DNA of 62,661 bases from JBGCDD01 sp045105075 (GTDB lineage Bacteria; Pseudomonadota; Alphaproteobacteria; Rhodobacterales; Rhodobacteraceae), in assembly GCA_045105075.1 (NCBI GenBank), contig JBGCDD010000215.1, positions 1 to 62,661 of the forward strand. The letters run 5' to 3'. How positions within the stretch are numbered: position 1 is the stretch's first letter; each line of letters opens with the position of its first letter. The notes beneath the pieces were generated by a model. That model had not been told where the DNA came from, ran no database searches, and saw only the letters and a program-made list of their open reading frames with translations. The position numbers and the translations under genes are program-made. Below are positions 1 to 9,033 of the stretch, in pieces.

Positions 1-623
1 GACCCACGCTCGGTAAAGATCGCAGCACCGTAAACTTTCTTGCCGTCAATCTCACGGCCCTGGAAGAACTGCGCAATTTGCAGCATTTCTTTCTGGCTCT
101 CAGGCTCGCGAAGGTCCTGACCTGTGGCCTCTTTATAAGCAGCCTGAATGTCGGCCCGACCAAACCAGTCCTTGCGATAGAACCAACCGTTGGCGTCACC
201 CATCGCTGGCAACGCGTAATAGTTCGGCGTGCCCTTGGGCCAGGTCGAATAGGCGTAAACCGTCGCGGGCGCGAAATCGTCCATACTGATGTTTTCGGAC
301 GCAAAGAAGTCGTTCAGCTTCACATAATGGCCATTCTCGGCGCCGCCGCCGATCCACTGACTATCGCCAATCGGCAAATCGCACAGCTTGCCACCTGAGT
401 TCAGCTCGTTCAGCATCCGGTCGGCAAAGTTGGGCCAGGGAATGAACTCAAAGTTCATGTTGTGCCCGGACTGAGCCTCGAATTCCTTGCTCAGCTCCAC
501 CAGCGCGTTCGCCGGATCCCATGCCGCCCAGCACAATGTCAGGTCTTCGGCCTGCGCGGATGCTGCAAATGTACTGGTGACAGCCGTCAATGCCGTGGCT
601 GCCAGAAACTTGGTTCGTGTCAT
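1..623 (-). CDS. ABC transporter sugar-binding protein (partial, C-terminus outside window)
   Basis: This is the N-terminal 207 residues of a periplasmic binding protein of a carbohydrate ABC importer. The ATG follows a GGAGG-type ribosome site, and the first 25 residues form a Sec signal peptide ending in an A-Q-A-like cleavage site. The mature part opens with LTLCWAAWDPANALVELS, typical of family 1 sugar-binding proteins. The gene runs off the left edge, so permeases and ATPase are presumably beyond it. It is the last visible gene of the LacI locus and has its own promoter region carrying two operator-like repeats. The substrate cannot be told; the dehydrogenase and isomerase upstream suggest a sugar or polyol. 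Confidence 0.85.
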   Translation of the reverse strand, partial: MTRTKFLAATALTAVTSTFAASAQAEDLTLCWAAWDPANALVELSKEFEAQSGHNMNFEFIPWPNFADRMLNELNSGGKLCDLPIGDSQWIGGGAENGHYVKLNDFFASENISMDDFAPATVYAYSTWPKGTPNYYALPAMGDANGWFYRKDWFGRADIQAAYKEATGQDLREPESQKEMLQIAQFFQGREIDGKKVYGAAIFTERG

Positions 624-704
624 GTCTGTTCCTCCCATTGGTGGTCCCGACGCATGCTTGCTGCTGGTGCAGACTCTCCCCCGCCGGATTGGGAAAAGCC
701 TAGA

Positions 705-752
705 TGAGGTGCGTACCTCAAGTAAAGCCCCATTTTTGAGGTACGCACATCA
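705..752. promoter_or_regulatory. Pair of LacI-type operators upstream of the binding-protein gene
   Basis: Two 16-bp near-palindromes, TGAGGTGCGTACCTCA at 705-720 and TGAGGTACGCACATCA at 737-752, lie 32 bp apart, about three helical turns. A third related copy precedes the lacI gene at 4164-4179. Position, symmetry and spacing suit a LacI-family dimer binding two sites; the assignment to the local regulator is inferred. Confidence 0.6.
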
Positions 753-779
753 TTTCTGTAATTTTGACCCCAAAAAGGT

Positions 780-1934
780 CTAAATCGCCAGTTTAACCCA
801 AGTTCCGCCCTTGCCGGACGAACGCACACAGGCCTCAACAAAAGCAACTCCGCTCAATCCATCCATGACGCTGGGATATTGCACCTCGGCGCCAAGCGCG
901 CTGCCATCCTTGTGCGCGCGAATGGCCTGCGCTGCCTCATTGTAAATCGTGGCAAAGGCTTCAAGATAGCCCTCAGGGTGGCCCGGCGGTATCCGACTGA
1001 TCCGATTGGCCGCTTCGCCCGCGCCGGCATTTGCCCGCGTCAACCGCCGCTTTGGTTCGCCCAAAGGCGCGTGCCACAGCGTGTTGGGGTCCTCTTGCGC
1101 CCATTCCAGACCGCCTTTTTCGCCAAAAACCCGCAACCGCAGCGCGTTTTCGTTGCCGGGGCTCACCTGAGACGACCACAACATGCCGCGCGCACCGCCT
1201 TCAAAGCGCAACATCACATGCGCATTGTCATCCACCCGCCGCCCCGGAACAAAGCTCTGCATATCCGCGCAAAGTTGCTCCAGCTTCAACCCAGTCACAA
1301 AAGACGCCAGATGAAACGCATGGGTACCGATGTCGCCAATCGAGCCCCCCGCCCCCGACCGCTCCGGATCAGTGCGCCACTCGGCTTGCTTCAAACCGGT
1401 CTCTTCCAAAGGCTCGCTCAGCCAATCCTGCGGATACTCCACCTGCACCACGCGAATCTTCCCCAGATCCCCCGCCGCCACCATCGCCTGCGCCTGGCGC
1501 ACCATGGGATGACCAGAATAATTGTGGGTCAACACAAACAACGCCTCTGACTTTTCAGCCGCTTGCATCATCCGTTTGGCCTCGCCCAATTGCGCGGTCA
1601 ACGGCTTGTCGCAAATCACATGAATGCCGCGTTTCAAAAACTCCCGCGCCACCGCAAAATGCATGTGATTGGGCGTCACAATCGCCACCGCATCTATGCC
1701 GTCCTTCAATCTGGCTTCGCGCTGCGCCATAGCCGAAAAATCACCATAGACCCGCGCAACACCCAAATCCGCCCCCGAGGCTTGCGACTTTTCCGGCGTC
1801 GACGAAAAACACCCCGCCACCAATTCAAACTGATCATCCAACCGCGCGGCCATCCGATGCACACCGCCAATAAAGGCGTCACGTCCGCCCCCCACCATGC
1901 CCAGCTTCAGCCGAGCCGCCCCAATGCGCTCCAT
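780..1934 (-). CDS. Gfo/Idh/MocA family NAD(P)-dependent oxidoreductase
   Basis: A 384-residue dehydrogenase of the Gfo/Idh/MocA family, which oxidises or epimerises sugars and polyols in the cytoplasm. The N-terminus has the nucleotide-binding GMVGGGRDAFIGGVHR loop, and the CDKPLT motif near residue 115 corresponds to the family's conserved E/D-K-P segment. The ATG at 1934 has a GGAG six bases upstream; a TTG two codons earlier is possible. It lies downstream of the interrupted isomerase, separated by a repeat element, and upstream of the binding protein. This arrangement is common in LacI-regulated sugar catabolic loci. The exact substrate is unknown. Confidence 0.85.
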   Translation of the reverse strand: MERIGAARLKLGMVGGGRDAFIGGVHRMAARLDDQFELVAGCFSSTPEKSQASGADLGVARVYGDFSAMAQREARLKDGIDAVAIVTPNHMHFAVAREFLKRGIHVICDKPLTAQLGEAKRMMQAAEKSEALFVLTHNYSGHPMVRQAQAMVAAGDLGKIRVVQVEYPQDWLSEPLEETGLKQAEWRTDPERSGAGGSIGDIGTHAFHLASFVTGLKLEQLCADMQSFVPGRRVDDNAHVMLRFEGGARGMLWSSQVSPGNENALRLRVFGEKGGLEWAQEDPNTLWHAPLGEPKRRLTRANAGAGEAANRISRIPPGHPEGYLEAFATIYNEAAQAIRAHKDGSALGAEVQYPSVMDGLSGVAFVEACVRSSGKGGTWVKLAI

Positions 1935-1949
1935 CACCAACTCCGATCT

Positions 1950-2014
1950 TCTTCATCTTTCAAATTAAACTCCGGGGGAGGCCCAACGGGCCGGGGGCAG
2001 CGCCCCCACCCCGC
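1950..2014. repeat. Intergenic repeat with hairpins, copy 1
   Basis: Positions 1950-1977 match 53164-53191 at 27 of 28 bases. The rest contains two G/C hairpins (GGGGGC with GCCCCC, and GGCCC with GGGCC). As in copy 2, the element starts directly after the stop codon of a minus-strand gene and lies in the same orientation to it. It looks like a dispersed REP-like intergenic element and may also act as a transcript 3' hairpin. Confidence 0.6.
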
Positions 2015-3067
2015 TCACAAGCCCAGCATCGCCCGATTGGCTGCGTCATCGGTGCCACCGTCGGCAAAATCGTCAAAGGCCCGCTCGGTCACGCGGATGA
2101 TGTGTTCGTCCACAAACGCCGCCCCTTCGCGCGCCCCGTCTTCAGGGTGCTTCATCGCGCACTCCCATTCCACCACAGCCCAACCGTCAAAGTCATATTG
2201 CGTCAGCTTTGAGAAAACGGCGCCAAAATCAACCTGGCCATCGCCCAAAGACCGGAACCGCCCGGCCCGATCCACCCAAGACTGATACCCACCGTAAACG
2301 CCCTGTCGACCCGTCGGGTTCAGCTCGGCGTCCTTGACGTGGAACATCTTGATCCGCTCGTGATAGATGTCGATGTTATCCAGGTAATCCATCGCCTGCA
2401 GCACATAGTGCGACGGATCATACAGCATGTTACAGCGCGCGTGGTTGTTCACACGCTCCAGAAACATCTCAAAACTGACACCATCGTGCAGATCCTCACC
2501 GGGGTGGATCTAGTAACAAATGTCAACGCCATTGTCCTCGGCGTGATCCAGAATCGGGCGCCAGCGCGCTGCCAGCTCATCAAACGCCGTTTCAATCAAA
2601 CCTGCGGGGCGTTGTGGCCACGGATAGACATAGGGCCAGGCCAAAGCGCCCGAAAACGTCACGTGCTGCGCAATGCCCATGTTCCTGCTGGCCGAGATCG
2701 CCTTTTTCACCTGATCCACAGCCCAGACCTGCCGCGCCGCAGGATCACCGTGCACGGACGGGTCGGCAAAGCCGTCAAAGGCCGTGTCATAGGCTGGGTG
2801 AACGGCCACCAATTGGCCCTGCAAATGAGTCGAAAGCTCGGTCACCTCGATCCCGTTTTCCGCCGCCTGGCCTTTGAACGTATCGCAATAATCCTTGCTT
2901 TCCGCGGCCTTCGCCAGATCAAACAAGCGCGCATCCCAGCTGGGCACCTGCACGCCTTTATACCCACACTCAGCGGCCCATTTGGTGATCGCGTCCCATG
3001 AGTTGAACGGCGCATCGTCGCCTGCAAACTGCGCCAGAAACAACGCTGGCCCTTTGATCGTCTTCAT
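2015..3067 (-). pseudogene. Sugar phosphate isomerase/epimerase interrupted by an in-frame amber codon
   Basis: A TIM-barrel isomerase/epimerase (AP endonuclease 2-like fold, xylose isomerase superfamily) of 350 codons. It reads normally from MKTIKGPALFLAQF at 3067 to GVDICY, then has TAG at 2512-2510, and continues in the same frame with IHPGEDLHDGVSFEMFL to the natural stop. Family members usually have Glu after the Tyr, so a single GAG to TAG change explains the stop; this Glu is probably a metal ligand of the active site. There is no downstream start close to the stop, so the product would be inactive. A sequencing error is possible. It sits 27 bp after lacI and before the dehydrogenase, apparently in one operon. 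Confidence 0.85.
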
Positions 3068-3094
3068 GTTGGTTTCCCCCATCAACCCTACCGT

Positions 3095-4123
3095 TCAAGG
3101 CAGATTTTCTTTCAATACGATTTCAATTCTGATCTTTTCCTGGCTGGCAATCACATCAACGCCGTCGCAATGGGCGCGCAACACCCGCGCCGCACTGCGC
3201 GCCAAATGGCCGGTGTTTTGATTGATCACCACGTCCAACGCGCCCTCGCGCAGCGCGGCGCAGGCATGCGGCGTCAGATCGTGACCGACAACAACCACCT
3301 TTTGCTCAAGGTTGCGTTCGCGCAAAACCTGGGTGACACCGCGCAGGCCGGCACCGACGCAATAGATACCAACCACATCGCTGTTGCGGTCCAGACATTG
3401 CGCCGTCACCTGCGCGGTCAGCTCATGATCGTCGCGCCCCTCGACCGTGGGCAGCGGCTCTAGCCCGGCAAATCGTTCGGCCATGACCTGGTCAAAGCCG
3501 ATTCTGCGCTCAACCATGTCGCGGGCCAGCATTGTGTTGACCACCACTGCAATCTTGCCAGCTGGCGCATCGATGAAACGTCCCATCAACACCGCCGCCG
3601 TGCGACCCGCAGCAGTGTTGTCGATGCCAACGAAATGGTCTCGCTCAGAATTGGGCTGATCGGTGATCATCGCCACCACAGCCACGCCGCGCGCCTTCAG
3701 CCGAGCAATCATGTCGCGCACCATCGGCGTTTCATTGGCCATCACTGCAACACCGTCGATCCCGTCTTCGTCCATCTTCGAAAACGCCCGTTTCAACGCA
3801 ACCGGATCGTTCAGCGACACCGAAACCGTCTCAATCGCACAGCGGTCTTTGGCCAAGCCGCGCGACGTTTCTGCAATGGCCTCGCGCAGCGCGCTCAGAA
3901 ATTGACTGGACGTGTCGGGCAGCAAAAACACAAACCTATAGTGCCTCTGGCGCGCCAGATTCGCGGCCGAGATATCGCGCACATAGCCCAACGATTGCAC
4001 AGCCTGCTGCACCCGCGCCACCGTGGCTTTTCGCACCCCTGCGCGCGCGTTCAGAACACGATCAACGGTGGCCAGACTGACGCCCGCCTCCCTTGCGATA
4101 TCGTGCACTGTTGGCTTGCCCAT
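3095..4123 (-). CDS. LacI family transcriptional regulator
   Basis: A 342-residue regulator with an N-terminal LacI helix-turn-helix (VHDIAREAGVSLATVDRVLN, residues 5-24), a hinge, and a periplasmic-binding-protein-like effector domain beginning near residue 62 (YRFVFLLPDTSSQF). An AGGGGG ribosome site precedes the ATG. It is the first gene of a minus-strand run leading into the isomerase and dehydrogenase. A motif 41 bp upstream of its start resembles the paired sites upstream of the sugar-binding protein, which suggests autoregulation and control of the locus. The effector is probably the transported sugar or a derivative. Confidence 0.92.
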   Translation of the reverse strand: MGKPTVHDIAREAGVSLATVDRVLNARAGVRKATVARVQQAVQSLGYVRDISAANLARQRHYRFVFLLPDTSSQFLSALREAIAETSRGLAKDRCAIETVSVSLNDPVALKRAFSKMDEDGIDGVAVMANETPMVRDMIARLKARGVAVVAMITDQPNSERDHFVGIDNTAAGRTAAVLMGRFIDAPAGKIAVVVNTMLARDMVERRIGFDQVMAERFAGLEPLPTVEGRDDHELTAQVTAQCLDRNSDVVGIYCVGAGLRGVTQVLRERNLEQKVVVVGHDLTPHACAALREGALDVVINQNTGHLARSAARVLRAHCDGVDVIASQEKIRIEIVLKENLP

Positions 4124-4163
4124 CGTGCGTTCCCCCTTGGCTGTGCATCCTAGGGGAGGAAAA

Positions 4164-4179
4164 TGAGGTACGTCAATCA
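4164..4179. promoter_or_regulatory. LacI-type operator upstream of lacI
   Basis: TGAGGTACGTCAATCA matches the 737-752 site at 13 of 16 positions. It lies just upstream of the regulator gene, in a 390-bp divergent intergenic region (4124-4513). The rest of that region holds no gene that I can support. Confidence 0.5.
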
Positions 4180-4306
4180 GAAGTCAAAGCAATCATGGAT
4201 ACGCCCGGATTCGCACCAAACAGTGCGATTTCAGCCGTAGAACACCGCCAATAGTATCTTTTCGAACCAACGCCTTACGCCGTGTGCCTTGATTATTTGG
4301 CATAGG

Positions 4307-4337
4307 TTTTGGTAATATTACTTGACCAAAATTTGGT
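4307..4337. promoter_or_regulatory. Overlapping inverted repeats in the TRAP operon promoter region
   Basis: TTTTGGT (4307-4313) pairs with ACCAAAA (4325-4331), and ACCAAA-A-TTTGGT (4325-4337) is itself a palindrome. This places three half-sites in 31 bp, about 180 bp upstream of the TRAP binding-protein start. It is a candidate operator for an unidentified regulator. Confidence 0.35.
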
Positions 4338-4513
4338 TGTGGACGAAACCTGCGGGACGAGTATGTTAAGCATATGTGTCAGACGGTCGCAGGGGGGTTA
4401 ACACGCCGTCGTGCAATCACCGGACTGACAAAACACGCCGATCACAAGGTGTGAGAAACGAGACGACCGGGGCGCAGCCCTGGACTTATCCGGTCGGATT
4501 TTAGGGAGGACCT

Positions 4514-5608
4514 ATGACCAATTCTACAACACGCAGAAAGTTTCTGCGCGGATCGGCTGTTGCCGGTGCCGCAGCGCTCGCAACACCCGCCATCGCAGAT
4601 GGACACGGCACAACACTGAAGATGCAAGCAGCCTGGGGCGGCGGTATCTTTCTTGAGAACGCCCAGTCCTATGTGAACCGCGTCAACGAAATGTCCGGCG
4701 GCGGACTTCAGATCGAACTCCTGCCGGTGAACTCGGTTGTCAAAACCAGCCAGATGCAAGACGCGGTCCACCGCGGCGTTCTGGACGCAGCACACTATGT
4801 GCCAGCGTACTGGTATTCCAAATCCAAAGCAGCCTCGCTGTTTGGCACCGGCCCCTGCTTTGGCTGGTCCAGCCAGGAAGTTCTCGGCTGGGTCCACTAC
4901 GGTGGCGGTCAGGAACTGTTTGACGAATTGATGGGCGAACTTGGCCTGAACGTTGTGTCGTTCTTCAACTCGCCGATGCCTGCCCAGCCCATGGGATGGT
5001 TCAAGGAAGAGATCAAAGACGCGTCCCAGATGAGCGGTCTCAAGTACCGCACCGTGGGTCTAGCGGCTGACGTTCTGCTTGAAATGGGCATGTCGGTTGT
5101 GCAGCTGCCCGGCGGTGAAATCCAGCCGGCGATGAAGTCCGGCCTGATTGACGCGGCCGAGTTCAACAACCCAACGTCAGACCGTGACTTTGGCATGCAG
5201 GACGTGTCCAAGCACTACCACTTGGCATCGTTCCACCAGAGCCAGGAGTTCTTTGAGGTCACCTTCAACAAGCGCAAGTTCGACCGTTTGGCCGACGAGC
5301 AGAAGGCGATCCTCAAGTACGCGTCGGAAGCCGAGAACTCGAACTTCTACTGGCACAACACCAAGCGTTACGCGGACGATCTGACCACTCTGCGCGACGA
5401 GCAGGGCGTCAACGTCTACCGCACACCCGACTCGGTGATGGCCGCGCAGCTGGCCGCATGGGACAAAGTGATCGAACGGATTTCCGGCGATGATCCGTTC
5501 TTTGCCAAAGTGATCGATTCTCAGAAAGCTTATGCCAAGAACGTCATGAACTATCTGAACCTCAATCAGCCTGATTACAAACTGGCCTACAGCCACTACT
5601 TCAGCTGA
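4514..5608 (+). CDS. dctP: TRAP transporter substrate-binding protein, DctP/TakP-like
   Basis: A 364-residue extracytoplasmic solute receptor for a TRAP secondary transporter. The N-terminus carries a twin-arginine type signal (RRKFLRGSAVAGAAALATPA), and the ATG follows a strong GGGAGGA site. The body resembles the TakP/FcbT subfamily, which includes 2-keto acid and chloroaromatic receptors: GWVHYGGGQELFDEL, GWFKEEIKDASQMSGLKYRT with the conserved ligand-binding Arg, and a Trp/Asn-rich pocket segment after GLIDAAEF. The two membrane subunits follow directly. An organic acid or an amide-derived carboxylate is plausible given the downstream amidase, but the substrate is not proven. Confidence 0.9.
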   Translation: MTNSTTRRKFLRGSAVAGAAALATPAIADGHGTTLKMQAAWGGGIFLENAQSYVNRVNEMSGGGLQIELLPVNSVVKTSQMQDAVHRGVLDAAHYVPAYWYSKSKAASLFGTGPCFGWSSQEVLGWVHYGGGQELFDELMGELGLNVVSFFNSPMPAQPMGWFKEEIKDASQMSGLKYRTVGLAADVLLEMGMSVVQLPGGEIQPAMKSGLIDAAEFNNPTSDRDFGMQDVSKHYHLASFHQSQEFFEVTFNKRKFDRLADEQKAILKYASEAENSNFYWHNTKRYADDLTTLRDEQGVNVYRTPDSVMAAQLAAWDKVIERISGDDPFFAKVIDSQKAYAKNVMNYLNLNQPDYKLAYSHYFS

Positions 5609-5629
5609 TCCGATACCATAAACAACAGC

Positions 5630-5660
5630 TCCGGGCGGGTGCACAATGCGCCCGCCCGGA
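5630..5660 (+). other. Stem-loop between dctP and dctQ
   Basis: A 13-bp stem (5630-5642 with 5648-5660, one G-T pair) closes a five-base loop just after the dctP stop. There is no long T-tract, so it more likely protects the dctP mRNA end or attenuates transcription, allowing more receptor than permease to be made. Confidence 0.6.
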
Positions 5661-5688
5661 CGCTTTAAGACATGTCGGGGAGGGCATC

Positions 5689-6282
5689 ATGATCAAAACA
5701 ATTCACGCCATTGAAGGGCTTAGCCAATGGGTTGGCAAATCCTTTGGCTGGTGCATCATGATCCTGACGCTGTCGGTCACCTACGAAGTGTTTGTGCGCT
5801 ACGTGCTGAATTCGCCCACCGTCTGGTCGTTTGACACCATGATCCAAATGTACGGCGCGTTGCTTTTGATGTCAGGGCCGTATGCCTTGGCCCAGGACGC
5901 TCACGTGCGCGGCGATGTGGTGTACCGCCTGTTCCCGGTGCGCTGGCAGGCGCGTTTGGATTTCCTGCTTTATCTGCTGTTTTTCTTTCCCGGCATGATG
6001 GCCCTGTTCTGGTACGGCTGGGAAATCGCGTCCGACAGCTGGCGCTACAAAGAGGTGTCGATCAACAGCCCCGCCGGCGTGCAAGTCTATTTCTTCAAAA
6101 CGCTGATCCCGATCGCGGGCGTGCTGATGATGATCCAGGGCATTGCCGAGCTGATGCGCTGCTGGATTGCCATGGGCACCGGCGTCTGGCCCGAACGCAT
6201 CGACGACGTGAAAGAGACCGAGGATCTGCTCATCGATATGGATGAAGACGCGATCCCCGTGGCACTCGACCCGCGCAAATAA
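5689..6282 (+). CDS. dctQ: TRAP transporter small permease subunit
   Basis: A 197-residue inner membrane protein with four predicted helices, the usual DctQ layout. It contains the typical ALLLMSGPYALAQDAHVRGD segment of the small subunit, followed by VRWQARLDFLLYLLFFFPGM. It sits between the receptor and the large permease, 80 bp after dctP and 30 bp before dctM, and forms the membrane complex with the large subunit. The acidic C-terminal tail (about 20 residues) is cytoplasmic by prediction. Confidence 0.9.
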   Translation: MIKTIHAIEGLSQWVGKSFGWCIMILTLSVTYEVFVRYVLNSPTVWSFDTMIQMYGALLLMSGPYALAQDAHVRGDVVYRLFPVRWQARLDFLLYLLFFFPGMMALFWYGWEIASDSWRYKEVSINSPAGVQVYFFKTLIPIAGVLMMIQGIAELMRCWIAMGTGVWPERIDDVKETEDLLIDMDEDAIPVALDPRK

Positions 6283-6312
6283 CCTGCACAGCACCTCAAG
6301 AAAGATCCTAAA

Positions 6313-7677
6313 ATGACGGACCCCCAAGTCGCAATTATGATGCTGTGCCTGTTCATTGTGCTGGTGCTGCTGGGCTTTCCCATCGCCTTCACATTGCTCG
6401 CTATGGGCGTGGCCTTTGGTTACTACGCCTACTACGATTTCGCACCCGAGAGCATTTCCGACATCTTCAGCAACAACATTTTCTATCTGCTGAACCAGAA
6501 CACCTACTCGGTGATGGAAAACGACACGCTGGTGGCGATCCCGCTGTTCCTGTTCATGGGATATGTGGTCGAACGCGCCAACATCGTGGATCGGTTGTTC
6601 TTTTCGCTCTACATGGCCGCGCGGAACTTGCCCGGCTCGCTGGCGATTGCCGCGTTGCTGACCTGTGCGGTGTTCTCGACCGCGTCGGGCATCGTGGGCG
6701 CGGTGGTCACGCTGATGGGCCTGCTGGCTTATCCGGCGATGGCCAACGCGAACTACAACAAATCCTTTGCATCGGGCGTGATTTGCGCGGGTGGCACCTT
6801 GGGCATTCTGATCCCGCCCTCGATCATGTTGATCGTTTATGCGGCCATCGCGGAACTCTCGCCGTTGCGCCTTTATGCGGCGGCTGTTTTTCCGGGCCTT
6901 TTGCTGGCGGGCATGTACATCGCCTACGTGATCACCCGCGTGACGATCAACCCGTCGCTGGCCCCAAAACCCAACCTCAAGGACATCCCGCCCAAGCGTC
7001 AGATCTATCTGGACCTGCTGGTGTCCTTCGTGCCGCTGACCATCCTGATCGCGCTGGTGCTCGGCTCGATCTTGGGCGGTCTCGCCACCCCCGCCGAAGC
7101 GGCCGCAATGGGCGCGATGGGCGGGCTGGTTCTGGCTGTGCTTTATCGCTCGCTCACCTGGCAAAAGGTCAAGGAAAGCGTGTTCCTGACCGCCAAGGCC
7201 ACCGCGATGGTGTGCTGGTTGTTTGTCGGCTCGTGGACATTCGCATCGGTGTTTTCCATTCTCGGCGGCCATGAAATCATCGCCGATTGGGTCGTTGGCA
7301 TGAACCTTGAGCCCTGGCAGTTCCTGGTGCTCGCACAGCTGATCATCTTCTTGCTGGGCTGGCCCCTGGAATGGTCGGAAATCCTGATCATCTTTGTGCC
7401 GATCTTCCTGCCCATGCTCGAAATCTTTGGCGTGAACCCCTATTTCTTTGCGATGCTGGTGGCGCTGAACCTGCAAACCTCGTTCCTGACCCCGCCGATG
7501 GCGATGTCGGCTTATTACCTCAAGGGCGTGTTGAAAAAACAGATCGAACTGATGGAGATCTTCCGCGGCCTGATGCCGTACCTCGCCATCGTGATCTTCT
7601 GTATGTTCCTGATGTACCAATTCCCTGGCATCGCTTTGTTCCTGCCTGACTTCTTCTTTGGGCCCTACATCCCGTGA
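6313..7677 (+). CDS. dctM: TRAP transporter large permease subunit
   Basis: A 454-residue polytopic membrane protein, the sodium-coupled transport subunit of the TRAP system. It has about twelve hydrophobic segments, with the family hallmarks SGIVGAVVTLMGLLAYPAM, ICAGGTLGILIPPSIMLIVY and the second-half LGWPLEWSEILIIFVPIFLP and SFLTPPMAMSAYYLKG. The last four bases overlap the GTG start of the amidase gene, so transporter and enzyme are translationally coupled. This points to import of an amide or of the amidase product's precursor. Confidence 0.93.
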   Translation: MTDPQVAIMMLCLFIVLVLLGFPIAFTLLAMGVAFGYYAYYDFAPESISDIFSNNIFYLLNQNTYSVMENDTLVAIPLFLFMGYVVERANIVDRLFFSLYMAARNLPGSLAIAALLTCAVFSTASGIVGAVVTLMGLLAYPAMANANYNKSFASGVICAGGTLGILIPPSIMLIVYAAIAELSPLRLYAAAVFPGLLLAGMYIAYVITRVTINPSLAPKPNLKDIPPKRQIYLDLLVSFVPLTILIALVLGSILGGLATPAEAAAMGAMGGLVLAVLYRSLTWQKVKESVFLTAKATAMVCWLFVGSWTFASVFSILGGHEIIADWVVGMNLEPWQFLVLAQLIIFLLGWPLEWSEILIIFVPIFLPMLEIFGVNPYFFAMLVALNLQTSFLTPPMAMSAYYLKGVLKKQIELMEIFRGLMPYLAIVIFCMFLMYQFPGIALFLPDFFFGPYIP

Positions 7678-9023
7678 TCAGGGGCGATCTGACCAAGCTC
7701 AGCGCGGTACAGGCCGCGCGGGCCATCCGCGAAGGCGAATTGATGTCGCAAGCGCTGGTGGCCGCTTGCCTGGAACAGATCGGCAAAACGGAACCGCAAA
7801 TCAAAGCCTGGGCACATCTTGATCCCGATCAGGCCATGGCTCAGGCGGCCGAGGCCGACCGCATCCGCAAGTCCGGCAAAGGCACCGGCGCGCTTCACGG
7901 TGTGCCCGTAGGCCTGAAGGACATCATCGACACTGCCGATATGCCGACCCGTCGCGGCACCGCGATCTTTGAACACCACGCCCCCGAGATGGACGCGACA
8001 ATTGTCGAACGCCTGCGCGAAGCAGGTGCGGTGATCATGGGCAAGACCAAAACCACCGAACTGGCCTTTGTACACCCCACCGACACCACCAACCCGTTTG
8101 ATGCCGCGCGCACCCCGGGAGGGTCGTCCAGCGGCTCGGCGGCCGCGGTTGCAGCCCATCATGTGCCTTTGGCGATCGGCACGCAGACCAACGGTTCGGT
8201 CATCCGCCCTGCCTCGTTCTGCGGCACCTTTGGGTTCAAACCGACACGCGGCATGATCTCGCGCCACGGCGTGCTGCAAACTTCGTTCTCGCTCGATCAA
8301 CTGGGCCTGTTCGCGCGCAGCATCGAAGACGCAGCCCTGCTGGGCGATGCCATCGCCTCCTATGATGGGCGCGACCGCTTGTCCCTGGCGCGCCCCCGAC
8401 CAGACCTGATGTCAGGCGCCACCGCCGATGTGCCGGTCGAGCCTGACATTGCATGGTTCGAGCTGCCGTTCAACGACCGGCTTGATCCAGACGCCCGCGA
8501 CGGGCTCGATGCTGTGATCGAGGCACTTGGCCCCCGCATCGAACGCTTTGATGCCTCCGAACAACTCAGTGGGCTGGTTCAGGTGCAGGCCACGATCCAC
8601 GAATATGAATTCTGCCATCACCTGGATTACGTGATCAAACGCTATGGCGACCAACTGAGCGACACTTTGCGCGCCGTGATTGCCCGCGCCCAAACCATCA
8701 CCCGCAGCGAATACGAAGACGCGATGGCCGTCAAAACCTCCGCCGACAGCTTTTTCGCCGCGCATTTCAACGATTTTGATGCCATCATGGCCCCAAGTGC
8801 CGCCGGACAAGCCCCACTGATCAGCACCGGCACCACCGGCGATCCGGTGTTTTGCACCCTTTGGACCGTTGCCGGCCTGCCCACGCTGTCTTTGCCGCTG
8901 TTGGTGGGCGACAACGATCTGCCCATCGGCGTGCAATTGATTGGCGGGGTCGAGGAAGACGACAGATTGCTGCGCACCGCCGCGTGGGTGCAAACCCATC
9001 TCAGCGCCCTGACACAAGACTAG
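7674..9023 (+). CDS. Amidase signature family hydrolase
   Basis: A 449-residue amidase with an intact Ser-cisSer-Lys triad: Lys82 (GVPVGLKDIIDT), cis-Ser151 (TPGGSSSGS) and nucleophile Ser175 (TNGSVIRPASFCG). The 69- and 24-residue spacings match the malonamidase pattern. It starts at GTG overlapping the dctM stop (GTGA). It probably hydrolyses an imported amide to carboxylate and ammonia in the cytoplasm. GatA is unlikely because no gatB or gatC is nearby and the gene sits in a transporter operon. The natural substrate is unknown. Confidence 0.9.
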   Translation: MIRGDLTKLSAVQAARAIREGELMSQALVAACLEQIGKTEPQIKAWAHLDPDQAMAQAAEADRIRKSGKGTGALHGVPVGLKDIIDTADMPTRRGTAIFEHHAPEMDATIVERLREAGAVIMGKTKTTELAFVHPTDTTNPFDAARTPGGSSSGSAAAVAAHHVPLAIGTQTNGSVIRPASFCGTFGFKPTRGMISRHGVLQTSFSLDQLGLFARSIEDAALLGDAIASYDGRDRLSLARPRPDLMSGATADVPVEPDIAWFELPFNDRLDPDARDGLDAVIEALGPRIERFDASEQLSGLVQVQATIHEYEFCHHLDYVIKRYGDQLSDTLRAVIARAQTITRSEYEDAMAVKTSADSFFAAHFNDFDAIMAPSAAGQAPLISTGTTGDPVFCTLWTVAGLPTLSLPLLVGDNDLPIGVQLIGGVEEDDRLLRTAAWVQTHLSALTQD

Positions 9024-9033
9024 GAGAGCGAAA

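Noticed and set aside
2510..2512. Programmed readthrough or pyrrolysine at the isomerase amber codon
   Set aside because: Nothing in the window supports pyrrolysine genes or a stimulatory structure; a point mutation or sequence error is simpler.
2842..3027. 61-codon minus-strand frame overlapping the isomerase N-terminus
   Set aside because: Out of frame with the clear isomerase sequence and Arg/Ser-rich like other shadows.
5872..7620. 582-codon reading frame antisense to dctQ and dctM
   Set aside because: It mirrors the third-codon-position bias of the real genes, is very rich in His, Gln and Arg, and matches no family; the plus-strand TRAP genes are unmistakable.
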